A stretch of 64,000 bases of DNA from Oxyruncus cristatus. Taxonomy: Eukaryota; Chordata; Aves; Passeriformes; Cotingidae. Positions within the stretch are counted from its first letter, which is position 1, and each line of letters begins with the position of its first letter. This document shows, in pieces, positions 23,901-36,836 of this stretch. Location: positions 212,023 through 276,022 of the forward strand of contig VXAY01002085.1 of the NCBI GenBank assembly GCA_013399855.1, read 5' to 3'. Under the pieces are notes generated by a model. The model saw only the letters and a program-made list of their open reading frames with translations, ran no database searches and had not been told where the DNA came from. The position numbers and the translations under genes were made by a program.

Positions 23901-26819
23901 TGGCTGTTGACTCTTTGAGCTATGAAGTAGGCAAAGTACATTTCTTCCATTTCTCTTATTGAATAATAATAATATTTTGGAGGTTAATTAAAGGATTTAG
24001 ATGAAGGACATTAAAGAGTTAGATGCTTGGTATGGTAGAGTTAGATGCTTAATTTACTTTGTCTTTAGTAAGAATAACCTGAATAAGAATATAAAGATAT
24101 TATTCCTATATATAGTACTACTAAACATTAAGGCATGTATGTGAGCTTTGCCAGTGTCAGAATGAGGTCTAAACCCTTATTTGCTAAAAAACATTGCCTA
24201 ATTTGGTTTTAGGAGAATATCTTTCTAACTGGTTTTTATCCTCACCTTCTGCGTTTCCTCTTTTGTAAAATAAGTCTTTATGGATTACCAGATGAAAATT
24301 TGGAAGTACACACAGCTAGAGGTCTCTCTGTGAGGTTTTTGGGGAGATACAGAAAAATTGTTGTGCTTTACTGTCACTTTTGCATTATCTTTTTCTTTTC
24401 AGCTTAGAATGGTTTGTTTAGGACCCTGATTGAGGAGACTTTGGTGGTTTTAGGACATATTATTAGTTATGTTAATAACATTTTGTTTGAGTTTGGAGAT
24501 AATGACAGACCATGAGAGTTTCACAAATTGAATCACAGTACTGGTAAATGTGAACTAGTATCTAAATGATCATAGTTAAAGACAGACAGGAAAAAAGTCA
24601 GAAAAAGAACTCTGAAGTATTTGGTTTCTACTACCACATTTTGTCTTCATCTTTTTTTTTTTTCGTTTTGAAAGAATATACTGCATGCAAAACTACATGT
24701 TCTAAATATGATCTGGTGTTGCATATATGACTTTTTGTTCTGCGGTGATTGCAATATAGCAAATAAATCCTTGGTACAAGAAAACTGCTGAAATTTAGAA
24801 GGAGCAGTGCGACATGAACTGATGTAGCAAAAGAACTGTTCAATAAATGTGATCATTCACCAAGCGTGCTTGGTATCGCTTTTTATATTGGATTTGTTCA
24901 ATGCTATGCTTTGTTACAGACTGCCGTTTCAAGGGACTTGTGTTTAGTCTTTAAGCAAATACATTGAATTCTGAATCCGAATCCCTAGCCAGTTATGTAC
25001 AATTCTGAGCAGTATTACACAAAAGTATTTTCAGAGTAATTGAAAATCAATGAGGCGAAAGAGTTTTTCGGAGGAGCAGAGGAAAAATTGTGAAGGAGTT
25101 ATGACATGCCTGTAGGTATAAAATATGTTTTTGTATATATATGCATATTTATAGTTACACTGACACACAAATATAAATATATACATCCAAAGTAACATTA
25201 CTGGAAAAAAAGAATATCTTAAAGATTCTGCTTTCTATCACATGAATTTTCATCACACTCAGGGAAATGTGCTCCTTTTAGGAGATGTTAAATTAATGAA
25301 TCTGCTTTTCACAGTGTGTACCAGAAGGCAGGTAGAAATTTTGCTTTAAAGTTGTCAGCATGAGTCATGAAAATAAAATCCTGTAAAATATTGTTAGGAT
25401 ATTGGTTAGTAGCTTGGTGAAAAATGTAGTGAATCTTAAGCAGTTTACTGATTTAAAGTAGTAATTGAATGGTGGTGGGAGCTGTTTAAAAAGTTACCCA
25501 GCTTGGCAGCCTAGCTCTGCAAGCATTTGACAGACAATTGATTCTGGTTTTGAATCAAAAAACATCAAAGAAAAGCAGGAAAAACTGGGGGAACCTTGTC
25601 CTGAAATGACAAGACATGACGTTCTGGATGAATCTCCAAGGTCACAGCCGTTAAATTGCCCTTCTAATTTTTAATTTTTTAATTCAGTAATGTCCAAACT
25701 AGGACTATATGCTATAGGAATAAACGGGTTTTCTGAGGCACAATTGGCAGGATGAGTTGCATTACGTAAATTTTACTTTTTTTTTAAAAAAAGGTGTTTA
25801 GGAGTCTCCTAACCAGTGTCTTTGCTGATGGATAAGAAGCTAAAGAGATAAGGAGAAAGAGTGCTGAGGCATATATATATATATATATATATATATGTAT
25901 ACCTCACACTACTTAAATCAGTGTATCACAAGGTATTTAACAATTTAGACCATACTTTCATTTCACAGGTGGAAAAAACCCCCACGTATGTTTTGTGATT
26001 TTGTTACTAATTAATTAAAATAGGAAAAATGAAGGACACCTCTCTGAAAACATGACTAGACCAGAGAGGACCAGAGAAATCATTGCTGAAGTTACTAAAC
26101 ATTTGATCCAAAGCCCTTTGAGCTCAGTAGGAGGTTTTCTGTCAACTTCAGCAAGATTTGGATGAAACTAAAAGTATTTTTCCTAGTATCTTCAAAGGAG
26201 AAACTACAAATGTAACTAAAAATGAAGCAAAAAAAATTACTTTAGTTCTTTCAAATAAACCCCCACATAATTATTTCTGGATAACAAATATACATTGTCA
26301 TACGTTTTTCTTGTTATACTAAAATTCTGGCAACAAATATAGTGTATTCAAATATATATGTGAATTGCACTTCATGAAGCACAATAATATAAACCTAAAA
26401 GTTATTTTGCTATTAACTAGTCTTAATGGGAATATTGTCATCTATTTAGAGTTTCCAGGCAAAGAGTCAACAATTTGTGCTTCCCTTTAATTTTCACAAC
26501 TGGGCATCATTGTTAATATTTTTTTGTTTTTGCTTTATCTAGAACAGCAATAAGTATTGCTGCCTTCATTTTTATGCTCATTTTTTATGCTCATTCAGGG
26601 TCAGCTGGAATTAAAGGTGCAATGTAAAGTAAAAAGTGAAATTAAAGAGACCACTCTTTGTACCTCCTTCCCATCAGCTGCAGTAGGAACACGATTAATT
26701 ACCGATACCCAGTTTCAGAAAAAATTGTATGGAAAAATCACTTTCCACGTTGTTACGCTATTTGACATCCTGGAGTACAGCCCCTTCCCCAGGTCACTTC
26801 CTATTCTTTGACCGGGTAA
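20955..26819. other. AT-rich unique sequence with small tandem repeats
   Basis: No gene or interspersed repeat is recognised over nearly 6 kb. A 15-bp TAATACCAGAGCAAG repeats at 22301 and 22321. AGAGTTAGATGCTT repeats near 24015-24052. A (TA)n microsatellite at 25871-25896 is listed separately. Confidence 0.55.
25871..25896. repeat. (AT)13 microsatellite
   Basis: Thirteen uninterrupted AT dinucleotides, followed by GTATAC. A pure run of this length is likely to be polymorphic in the species. Confidence 0.95.
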
Positions 26820-27320
26820 TTTAGAGGGTGGGTGCAATCCAAGAAGCAACACTTTTGGCTTGCACGGCAGCAGAAGCGAGGGATTGCTTTGCTGCAGTCT
26901 CGGCTTCGGCACAGCACTGACCAGGAACAACAGCTGCTGCCTCTCAGCTGCCTAGGAAATTATCCCAGGACTGCAGGAAAAGACACTGCCTGTGTGCTGG
27001 GAGGCAGAGGGCAGCCAGCTCATGGCTACCCAGTTCTTGCATCTTTGGCTGGGGACAAGCGCCTCTGTAAGAGGAGACAGGGAGCAGGGAAGGCTCAAGG
27101 TACAAAGTCTGTGGCAGAAGAAACAGGGAATATGTTCATGAGCCTGAGTGTGTGAGGGAGAGACAATGATTGGGTGGGGGACAGAGGACCCTGTTTCTCC
27201 TCTCCTTGCTCTGGAGAGACAGTGGTGCTCAAGGATAGAGGAGCCCATGAGTCTGCAGCTGCATGTCCAGAGGGGGCTGACAAAATCTGAGAAAGGAGCA
27301 GCACTTATACTGCTTCTCTT
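26820..27320. other. GC-rich island, nature unknown
   Basis: About 500 bp with clearly raised G+C. The plus strand is open for 107 codons at 26832-27155 and 67 codons at 27148-27351. The minus strand is open for 130 codons at 26952-27344. Both-strand openness argues against any one being a gene. It is purine-rich on the plus strand, with repeated GGGAGCAGGG- and GGCAGAGGGC-like words. It may be an exon of a non-coding transcript, a regulatory island or an old unrecognised transposon. Confidence 0.3.
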
Positions 27321-28325
27321 AAACTCTCTCAATATTAAATACATTATCTAAGTTAATAACTTAGGATGTTCCTGAGGCTCAGCTCATCCTTGGATGTGTA
27401 TCTAAACAACATGGGATAAATGTGCCCATTTTCTGCACGTAAAGTAGTGATGGAGAGTGATGAACCCTACATTTTGAAGCAGGAGTCCTAATCAGTCTTT
27501 GGAACAGAGGTAAACTCTTTGCCTTGGTGTACAGTGATGATGTAAGCTGTCCTGGATACTTCCTTTCAACCTTAAAAGAAATACAGAAGCAGTCCTGGCT
27601 TTTATATTTAAAGCTGACACTGTGCCCAGGTGGCATGTTACAGATCACCTACCAAACTGTGGTGACCAAACATCCTTCCTCTGGGAAACCTGGGTAGAAA
27701 CACATTTACTTTCAAGTAGGCATTGAGCTGCTCAGCCATAATCTCAGCTGAGGTGTTTGTGCAGAAAACCAGAAACAGAACCACTGCCAAGTAGAGAATT
27801 TTACAGTAAAAAACCACCAAACAATATCATTCTGCTTATTGATTTTGGGTATGTCCAGAGGTGGAAGGCACCTGTAGTGTATTTTTAGTACTGCAGTTAT
27901 GTGTGTGAGTAACTGGTTTTAATCCACACTACTTTTTTTATTTGATTCTCAAGTATTGGCTTAGTTTCAAATGTAAACTTGAAATTAAATGTGTTGAAGT
28001 CATATATCGCTCTTGGATTCAATAGAGCCTGAATTCTTGTAGGACCAGCAAAAATAATTAATCTGAAAATTAACTAGACAAGATTTTAGTTTTGAAAATA
28101 AATAAGAGTCTAGAATATTAACGCAACAATAAAGAGATACATTTAAGGTTTTTTCGTTTGGAACCCTGTTAACACAGCTGTTAACATAGCTTATTTAAGT
28201 AAGACAGAGATAGCACCTTCTTATAGGCAATAGATAATGCTGCCCTTCTCTAATGCCACAGTGTAAGTGAAAAAAATAAAAAAAAATAAATCCATAACAC
28301 TGAAGATAAACATACTAGAAAAGTG
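27321..28325. other. AT-rich unique sequence, no gene seen
   Basis: One kilobase with no repeat or coding signal that I can support. Confidence 0.5.
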
Positions 28326-28653
28326 AATCACAGAATCAACCAAGTTGGAAAAGACCAACCATTCATTGGTCTTTTGAGTACATTGAGTACAACCCATGAC
28401 CCAACACCACCCTGTCAACTTGAACATGGCACTAAGTGTCACATCCAGTCTCTTCTTAAATACCTCCAGGGACGGTGACTCCACCACCTCCCCGGGCAGC
28501 CCATTCCAAGGTCTGATCACTCTCTCTGTAAAGAATTTCTTTCTAATGTCTAACTTAAACCTCCTCTGGGACACTTTAAGACTGTGCCCTCTTGTCCTAC
28601 TACTGGTTGCCTGGGAGAAGAGACCCATCCCCACCTTGCTCCAACCTCATTTC
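28326..28653 (-). mobile_element. CR1 LINE fragment, about 0.33 kb, with ORF2 C-terminus remnant
   Basis: The plus strand begins ATCACAGAATCAACCAAGTT and GGAAAAGACC, the CR1 3' end in reverse. On the minus strand at 28221-28634 the frame encodes the last part of CR1 ORF2, including [35 protein letters not shown] and [18 protein letters not shown], then runs past the normal end into the 3' UTR and flank. The copy closely matches the one at 52401 and stops at nearly the same 5' position. A short CATTCATTGGTC-like disturbance near the 3' end (about 28360-28390) looks like a small local duplication. No catalytic domain is present. Confidence 0.94.
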
Positions 28654-31600
28654 ATATTGTCTAGAGTATGACCAGTAAATCTCTGGTTTTGATATAAAAA
28701 TTTAGTGTTGGTAGGCATTAGCTGTGCAGAATTTCAACATTTGGGAAAAATATAATGGCATGCAGTGCCTTTCCTCTCAAACATGTCTTAAAATCTGGTG
28801 TACAGGCTCACAGTGAGAATGGCCAGGTGTTACAAGGTGATGACTGCTTAGTGCCCCTCTTGAAATTATTATAGTGGGTTCTGCCCAGGCACCACATTCA
28901 CGTCTCAATTGACTAGTACTAGCAGAAATAAGATAGAATGACCTCTTTTAAAGGACAAAAAGGTCATTGTGAATACCCAGAGCTATTTCAGAATTTAATG
29001 AGGACTGCTTTCACAAAGTCCCAGTGGGGTAAGGGAAGATGAGAGTTCCACTGCTCCTGTAACAACACTGTTACATACTCGCTCAGGTTTTGCTTTGCCT
29101 CCCTTCTCCATTACACTTTAAGAAGCTTCTCAGCATGAGAGATACCGGACAGACTGGAAGTCTAAGAACTGAAAACAAACGAGTAATATATCTGAGAGTG
29201 TTTGCAAAGGCTTTTGCTTGAAAGTTGCTCTTTAACGCGAAATACATCTCCTTAGACTCTAACCAGCAGACAATCACTCAGCCATTTGAGGTAACCTTGA
29301 CCTGAGGGGTTCAAGGAGGCATTCCAGTAAGTGGAAAAGCTACCTAGAAAAGAAACTTTCAGATCTAACCCTGGCTCAAACCTCAACCTTAACTCTGCTC
29401 TCCTTTGCAGAGCTGAAGGAAAGAGAAGTCAATGAGAGGATCTGTAAACAGGGGAGATGTTTGTTGGCCAGGCAAATGCAGCTGTGTTGTTTGAGGTCAA
29501 GTGGGTTTATATCTCTCCTAAACAGTCTGGGCAAAGGTTACATCTGTGATTTGTGTAACACTTTTTGAATTTAAAATCAGCAGGGCTTTTGCTTCAAGGG
29601 TGTTGGGCACACAGAACAACCCCTTCCCTCAGCCACTTTTGTGCTCACATTCACAGACACCTGCTGATATCACACAAATGTTTTCTCTGCCTCACTGGGA
29701 ATTTTGCTTCCTGCGAGGTGCTATTGCTTGTAAGGAGGAAAGAAGAGAAGGATCATTCCACATTTCCATTACTTCACCTTCCTGGTAGGAAACTGTGCCA
29801 ACTAGCACTACCAAACACTGAAAAACTGGCTGATCTTTGTGCCATTGATAGCAAGATTGTGCAGTTGGAGAGCAACACAGGGGAAAATACAGCTGCTGTT
29901 AGAACTGTTCATGTTCAGTTTTGACACCACTTGCCTCTGGAAACTTTACAAACATGATATTAGTTCCAAATCATCACTAGTGATGTATCGTTTACTTCAG
30001 AACTCAAATGATGATCTCAAACATGACATGAAACTTAATAAGTTCAACTTAAACCCTGTTCAATAGGACTACCCCAATGTTCTCACTCATTGCTTATGAA
30101 AAACAAATTCTCCTATCCTTTGGGACACAGCAATGTCTTGCTTCAGATTCAGATGTGGTGCTAAAATTAATCTGAGAGAACTTTAAATCATGTCTGAGTA
30201 GGTATCTGTCTCACCCTAAATATCTTGTTGGTTAAATATCTATAAGGTAGTTGGTCATACACACTTGTTTCAAAAGTAATACCTAAAGGAGACACTTGGT
30301 ACATTATGCATACAAATACTAGCATATCTTTTTTTTTAAAAAAAGACCTCTCTTTAAAAGGTGGGGTTCATTCTTGCTTCAGGCTTATGCTTTTGCTTGA
30401 GGACATATGTAGATCTGGGATTAGCAGTCTTCTGGAAAAAAAATCGACATTCTTTAGGAGAACAAATGGAGACAAAGGTATATTGCCTGATGTGCCATTT
30501 GGTACATGACAGGACAAATATAGCATCTAAAATTTTGCTGCTGATCACATGCTGTTCAGCAGGTCAGCTGTGTTAACTTCTCTCCACAAAGTTCCCACTT
30601 CCTATCACCTTCTTTTAGGCTTTATCAACAGTTCCCCATTCTGTGTAAATGTCCTTTCTCTGCTCCTTTGATTCTTCTCTCTTTTCTTACCCTTTCTTAC
30701 TTTTCACACTTGCTTGTGTCTTCCCCTCCATTACCCTGTTGCCTTTTCCCTTCCCTTAAGTACTGTTTCTGAGTTGCGTGGTGGTTTTTTTTCCTCCTGT
30801 GACCTTAAAACATCCCATGCCCTTCAGATATTCATTCTGAATTATTTAAGAGATCACTCTACCACTGGTAATCGAGTGTTTTGTTGCAAAAGGATTAATT
30901 TGGTTTTCATCCATGCATTTTGCTATTACACAGATGATTTCTTCTATGTGAAAATGGCCCTCAAATCTACCTAATTTCTGATTTTAATTTCCTGTTATTT
31001 TTAAAAATGAAGGAAGAAAAAGCATATAATAGATGGTCTTTACAGTATGTTTTCATTTTTTTTGACTGTCCTACTTCTGATTTTTCTCTCTCATAATTGT
31101 CTCTCTTCCCATTGCTCTCCTTATTTTTCTAAAACCCCAATGTCTACAATATTTAGTGATAATGCTATTGCTGTTACAGATGAGCAACTTTAGTGCATAT
31201 ATTTAATCCCAAAAATCTTTTATATTAGTCAGATTATTTTTCATAATCTCCGAAGGAAAAATAAGTTTTGTTTTCTGAATTAGAAAAATAGCTCAATAAA
31301 TCAAGTTTTCAGAAGAATGCTATGTGTAGTATCTATATAACTCATTCAAATTTCCTCATTTTAGACTTTTTTTTAATTCCATTTTCCACTAAGATCACTA
31401 CATGCTCCTACTTTCCCAGCCTCTTTTAAAACTCAGTGACTGAAAACTGAATACCATTCTCTTGATAAGGTCTACCTCATTTCAGATTCAAGAGAATGGT
31501 TTCTCGTGTGTTTTTTCAACTTTTTTGTAGTCATTTTCCTTAATTCTTTGTAAACAATACTGCTTTTACCCAGTAAGCTCTTGTGCAGTTAATATTTACT

Positions 31601-34600
31601 CAGTAAATAGTCAATTCCTTCTCCAAGATGCTAGTGTTAATTTCCACTTTGACATGGTTCTCATAGTTAAGGAATCAACAACAAAGTTATCTTCTTAGTA
31701 ATTCCATTTTTACAGCTGTGACAACTGATGATTCAAATTTTCATGTGGATGCTATAAATCTGATTCACTTAATAGAAATACTCCTTTGGTATTTTTAACC
31801 TCAAGTCTTTCATTCACCACTGTATTCTTTAGGATTTTAACGAAAATGTGGAAGATGAAACTCTATGATGTGTTCAGGGATCCCGGTCCCCCATTTGTTG
31901 AGGCTGAGTAGCTAAATGAACCTTAACCTTCTCAGCTGCACTCCTCAGCTTCCCACTGATAAAAATGAAAGCTCGAGAAGATGTGTTACCTCTGCTCAGC
32001 TAACATCTCTGGAGAAAGTTCGGATATTTCTGCAAGCAGCAGAGAATATAAAAATCCTATATTTTAGAAATAGATTAGGGAATGAAGAACAGACACAAAA
32101 AACTCCAAGGAGTTGTCAAGGATATTTTTCTATGCTCTGATCTCTCTCAGGATTTAAGAAAAAGGGCAGAAAATTTCCCAAAGACAGAAGTTACTTGGAC
32201 AGTTAGTTTTGAAAAATAAAGAGACTTCCAAAAGGTGAAGTTCAAGCAAAGGCATTGCTGGCTGTCAGCAGAACTTTCAGCCCACTGTGCCTTCAGTGAC
32301 CTACTGAGGGCCAAGAGCTCTATTAAGACGTACCAGAGTATGGCTCTGCTGTGCTCAAACCACATCCCACTCACAGAACACGTTGTCATAAAGTCACAGT
32401 CATGTATTACTACAAGAGCTCAGGAGGGACAGTTAATCTCACTGCTTTAACTGCTGAAGAGGCAGTAATGGGAAATTGATAAGAAGCTTAATGTTATTAA
32501 ACACCTGTGAGAAACCATTTAAGGCAGAAGACAGTTCTGCATCACTGAGGCTGTAATCCTGCATCCACACTTCATGATGTTTCTAGTGGAAAATCAAAAG
32601 CAAGTAAAGGTTATATTTTAATAACTGTTGTATACTTTATTTCACTTCAAAACAATACCAGAGAAGTACATATAACAAACAGACAATCATGAAAGTTATG
32701 AAAGTTGATGGTCAGATGGACAAGTACCATGGTCTGCTTGGCAACTGTATTTTGTACATTCAGATTTAGCTTTTGCTGAATCAGAAACTTTAGGGGAAGT
32801 ATCTGATGGCTAAACCAAGGGAATGAAAATGGTTTTTCTGTTTCCATGCAAATTAGGCTATTATGCAATCTTTGTTAAATCACTTCAGGTGTGAGGGCCA
32901 GCTTCAGATGAAGCTGTAAAGGGTTGAAGGTAGACAGGCAGCTGTTGAAATAGGGGATCTGATATGATCTACCATGAATGTATCAATGCACATTGCTTTT
33001 ACTCTAGGATAAAAGAGAAGTAATGAACAAAATAGTTTTACCCAGTAAGATCTTTTTCTCATAAATTCTGATTCTCAAGAGAACTATTGATTTCCTGTAA
33101 CCTCAGCTCCATGCCTTCTGAAACACAGAAAAAAAAATCACTATAAAAATTAGCAATATTTGCTGCAGGCTGCAGCTGTAACCTTCTAACGTGTCTCTTT
33201 CCTCTCTGATCTCTTCTTATTGTACAGAAAATTCTGTAGTGAAATACAAAAGCCAGTGTTTAGGCAACTTTTCTTTTATAATGTTTTTAACTGCTGTCTT
33301 TTGGGGAGAAGGGCCCATTGTGGATTGCATAAAGTAAGTACTGTCATGACGTGTTTATGGATTGTTTTGATGTCATGCTGTATATTGCATGACACCAAGA
33401 GCACAAATACACATGAATCCAGCTGAGATAGCAAACTTTCAGTGCTGGGAGAGAGCTAAAGCTGAGCTGTCATTCTTTTCTCTGCTTTCCTCATATTCAT
33501 TTCTTACAAGATAATTTCTTTTGCAGACCTAGAAGGGTATGATGTATTAGCAACATCTTTCACCACTGGAGTTTGAAGGAAAGAATATGATTCTGGCTTG
33601 CATGGGGTTGTGCCCCATCTAGCTTTAGTAAGTGAGATCTGGACAAGAAGAGGTGTCTAACTCAGGTCCTGTGTGCCCTGACTCTCCTGTGGCTTGTGTG
33701 CACCTGTTTATAAGCTTGTGTGGTAACTCTGACACTGAACAAATCTTAAATGAAATTAATTATTTTATCAAAGCAAAACAAAGCTTTTGATTTTTTTCTT
33801 GGTCTAAATCTGTTTGTGCCAGCATAGTCTGCTTCAGCAGTGTATGTGCTGAAGGTATTTGCTGGGTTATGGCTGCCATAAGAGAGCAACCATTTGGTTG
33901 ATGAAAGGACTATGTTGCATCCTTAAACTTTGGTACACCATTTATCTTAGACTTGGAAAAAATTATGCAGTTTCATGTCAAGCTAAAAATATAATGTCAA
34001 CATGAAACATTAGAAAAGTGAAGGCTTTAATTTCTGATTGTATTTCTCTGCAGTAGATACGTTGAGGTGGAGGAAGAATGAACCTATTTTTTGGAAGGCT
34101 TTCTACTTGTGTTTTGTGTTAGAAAGATAAAATAAAAAGTTGATATGAGAGAGAGGAAGCATGGAAACAAATTTTCAGTGATTAGGGAAAAGGAAAAGAT
34201 ATGTAAAAGAAGAATGATGGAATGACGTTTGAGAGGCAACAAAACTTTCCTTCTTACATCTGAGTTTTTGTTGGCTATTATGTTCCTTTCCAGTTCTTAA
34301 CTTAAACTTATTAATTTGAAAGGGCAATGTGGGAGTTCCTTCAGTGCACCTAACTGAGAGATACTTGATAAAACAAAATTTACATTACACTTTGGATCTG
34401 TTCAGTTAATTCTGTACAACAAAGAAAAAAGAAGCATAAACACACTCTAATGCTTCTCAGATTTTCTTCAGTGATGTTTTATATTTTTTTCTCCTGCTTC
34501 TCTCAGTGAAAACTTTTGTATCTTAGAGGTATTCAGCTTACAAAGAGACACTTGAAAACATATCTAAAAAGCAAAAAGTGTTTGCGCAGAAGCAGTTAAT

Positions 34601-35099
34601 TGAAAAGAGAGTGAATTCCCTTTACAAATCAGGAAATCAAGCTGGTTTTTTTTTAAAAAAAATAACATGCAATCACCACCACTGTGTCCTGCCCTCCCCC
34701 CCGGCAACAAGCAAACAAAAAAAAAAAAACACCCCAAACCCCTCATCCAGCCCCACAAACAACCCTCATGCCACAGAGGACCCAGCATTTGTCCAAGAAA
34801 CTTGAGTAAAATCTTGGATTTTTGATCTCTGCTCCCTGTCAGTCTTTGTGAGTTTATAAGACTTGGCATCTTAACTTGTTGTTTTTCATCTTTACTGTTA
34901 CTTCTGAATAGTCTCAGTCTACTTCTTTTTTTTAATTTTATTTGATATATGCATCCTTTCACCTGTCAAAACTTGAATGCTTAGACAGTCTGGCATGATA
35001 AAGGCCCGAGGAAAAAACACATCTAAAAGTTAATCATACCATAAGCTTAAACATAAGGTCTACTATAAACATTTTTTTCCTGTAACTTCTGAATTGTGG
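28654..35099. other. AT-rich unique sequence, no gene seen
   Basis: More than 6 kb without a recognisable repeat. Slightly GC-richer patches near 29550-29900 and 32230-32440 have overlapping open frames on several frames or strands, none over 120 codons and none recognisable. Homopolymer tracts occur near 34645-34660 and 34718-34730. Confidence 0.55.
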
Positions 35100-35600
35100 G
35101 TTTTTTTTATAGTTTCATAATCGAGAGTTCACGAAGTCTGACGGGAAGGGAGCTGGTCTAGGACAAAAATGCTGTGTGCTTGAGGATGAGCATATGGATT
35201 TTATCAGTAGTTTTGTGTTTCAGTCTTCACAGAGCTTTCTCAAGAACTGCAATAATGCAGATGCCAAAATTAAGTCTGCTGAAATTGGATTTTTCCTCCT
35301 CTATCTGTGTAAATGCAATTAATTAAACAGGGCAATACAAAGAAAGTCCTATTCTTTGAAAGTTCTTTCATTCCGGTTTGCAGCTTTTCCTTCGTTCCAC
35401 AAAATCCTTTGCTTTTCTGATCAATGTAGGGTCAAATGAGGAAAATAAAAAGAACCGCTTTGAAATGTGCCTTTGGCATCCCAGAAACTTTAATGCTGCA
35501 GACTGTACTGGTTGCCTGAAGCACTGCATTTCAAAATGAAAGCATAAAGCAGAATGGGAATGATATGCAAATTTGAAAAATCAGTAGCAGTTATGCTTAT
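35100..35600. promoter_or_regulatory. candidate conserved non-coding block with octamer motif
   Basis: The text is complex and non-repetitive. It contains an octamer (POU) site ATGCAAAT at 35565-35572, a homeodomain-like GCAATTAATTAA near 35316-35327 and a few isolated CpGs. No frame is open at useful length. I infer possible enhancer function from motif content alone. Cross-species conservation cannot be seen from one sequence. Confidence 0.2.
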
Positions 35601-36793
35601 AGGGGACTAAAGATAAACGGCCTTCTTTCTATTCTACAGTCACAGGTTTAGATGAAAAGAAGTTGCGGGGTTTTTTGGTCTGTGTGTGTGTCTCTCTAAA
35701 TAAAGCATTTCCTAACAACACAAGTGGATATTCCAGAATGGAAAGTCTGTTGAATCTCAGCGTTGGCTCAGATTTTGGAAGCCAAGAGTAAACTAAAGGT
35801 AGGAGAATTTCTCATGAGATAGAAATGTACCTTGCAGCAGGTGACTGTGATATTGAATATGTGGATACGTGTGGATTCATATATGTGAATATGTGAGGTA
35901 AGGAGCGTTTAGAAAAAAATGCAAAATACATATGTAAGTGTGATATCAGTCTGTAGGTTTTGTGTCATTGACTCTACCATGATATGGTCAAAATCTAAGA
36001 ATGACTGAAACTGTTTTGACCAGAGACATTGTTATCTTTTGATACATTCATTAAATTATGCATTCAAGGAATTACTGAACACTTAAAGAAATTTTTAAGC
36101 ACTATGTAATTATTAGAAGATCTGGGTTAAAATTTCAGGTGTTTAAAATTTTACTGCTTTGTATCAGATGCTAGGGAAACAGTACATTGCTCATGGCATC
36201 AGAAACATGCAGTGGTCATAAATAACAGTAATGTTGTCTTTTATTGACATACATGCTATTCTATGGAACAGTTTAGCAAAAATATATAGAAAGGAAGGAC
36301 TGACTGCCCCTGGAGGGCTCGTACCCTGTGGAACAAGTATGACATCAGTGACAGAGCTCTAGTAAGGTAAATGTTCTGAAAGGAATCACAGATAGTGTAA
36401 GGACAGAGAGTGGAATATACAAAAATAAATAATGGAAAGTCAAAGGTTTAAATTAAATCAGCTTTGGAAAAGTACCCCTTTCTAATGCCTGTGAAATAAA
36501 TTGATTTGGAGAAGGAAAAAGACTTTGCAAGGTTGCACAAAGTTTGTGTCAAATTTTATTTATCCCAGCATCAGCTTTTCAAACTTCTGCTTGTATACCA
36601 TAGACTTCCTATAGGTTTCTCTTCCCCCAGGAATTTCACCTGTGGTCAGAATGCTTAGTCACAAAAAGTCGTGGGTTTTTCCTTTGTGTGTTTTGGGTTT
36701 GACTTTTTTTGTTTTGTTTGTGTATTTGTTTGGGTTCTTTTTCTTTTAAAATAAATTTTAGTCATTTTGATTTTGGAAGTAGAGAATGGTAGG
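35601..36793. other. AT-rich unique sequence, no gene seen
   Basis: Nothing beyond short TG-rich runs (for example near 35680) is visible. Confidence 0.5.
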
Positions 36794-36836
36794 TATGAGA
36801 TTACTTACATACTTTCTGTGTGTAAGTAATCTCATA
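36794..36836. repeat. perfect 16-bp inverted repeat (hairpin)
   Basis: The left arm 36794-36809 (TATGAGATTACTTACA) and right arm 36821-36836 (TGTAAGTAATCTCATA) are exact reverse complements around an 11-nt loop. The right arm contains GTAAGT, a splice-donor-like word, buried in the stem. It could be a replication-error palindrome or a small element relic. I have no evidence for an RNA. Confidence 0.88.

Noticed and set aside
29300..29330. tRNA-like T-loop word (GGGTTCAAGG)
   Set aside because: No matching acceptor stem, D-loop or anticodon arm surrounds it.
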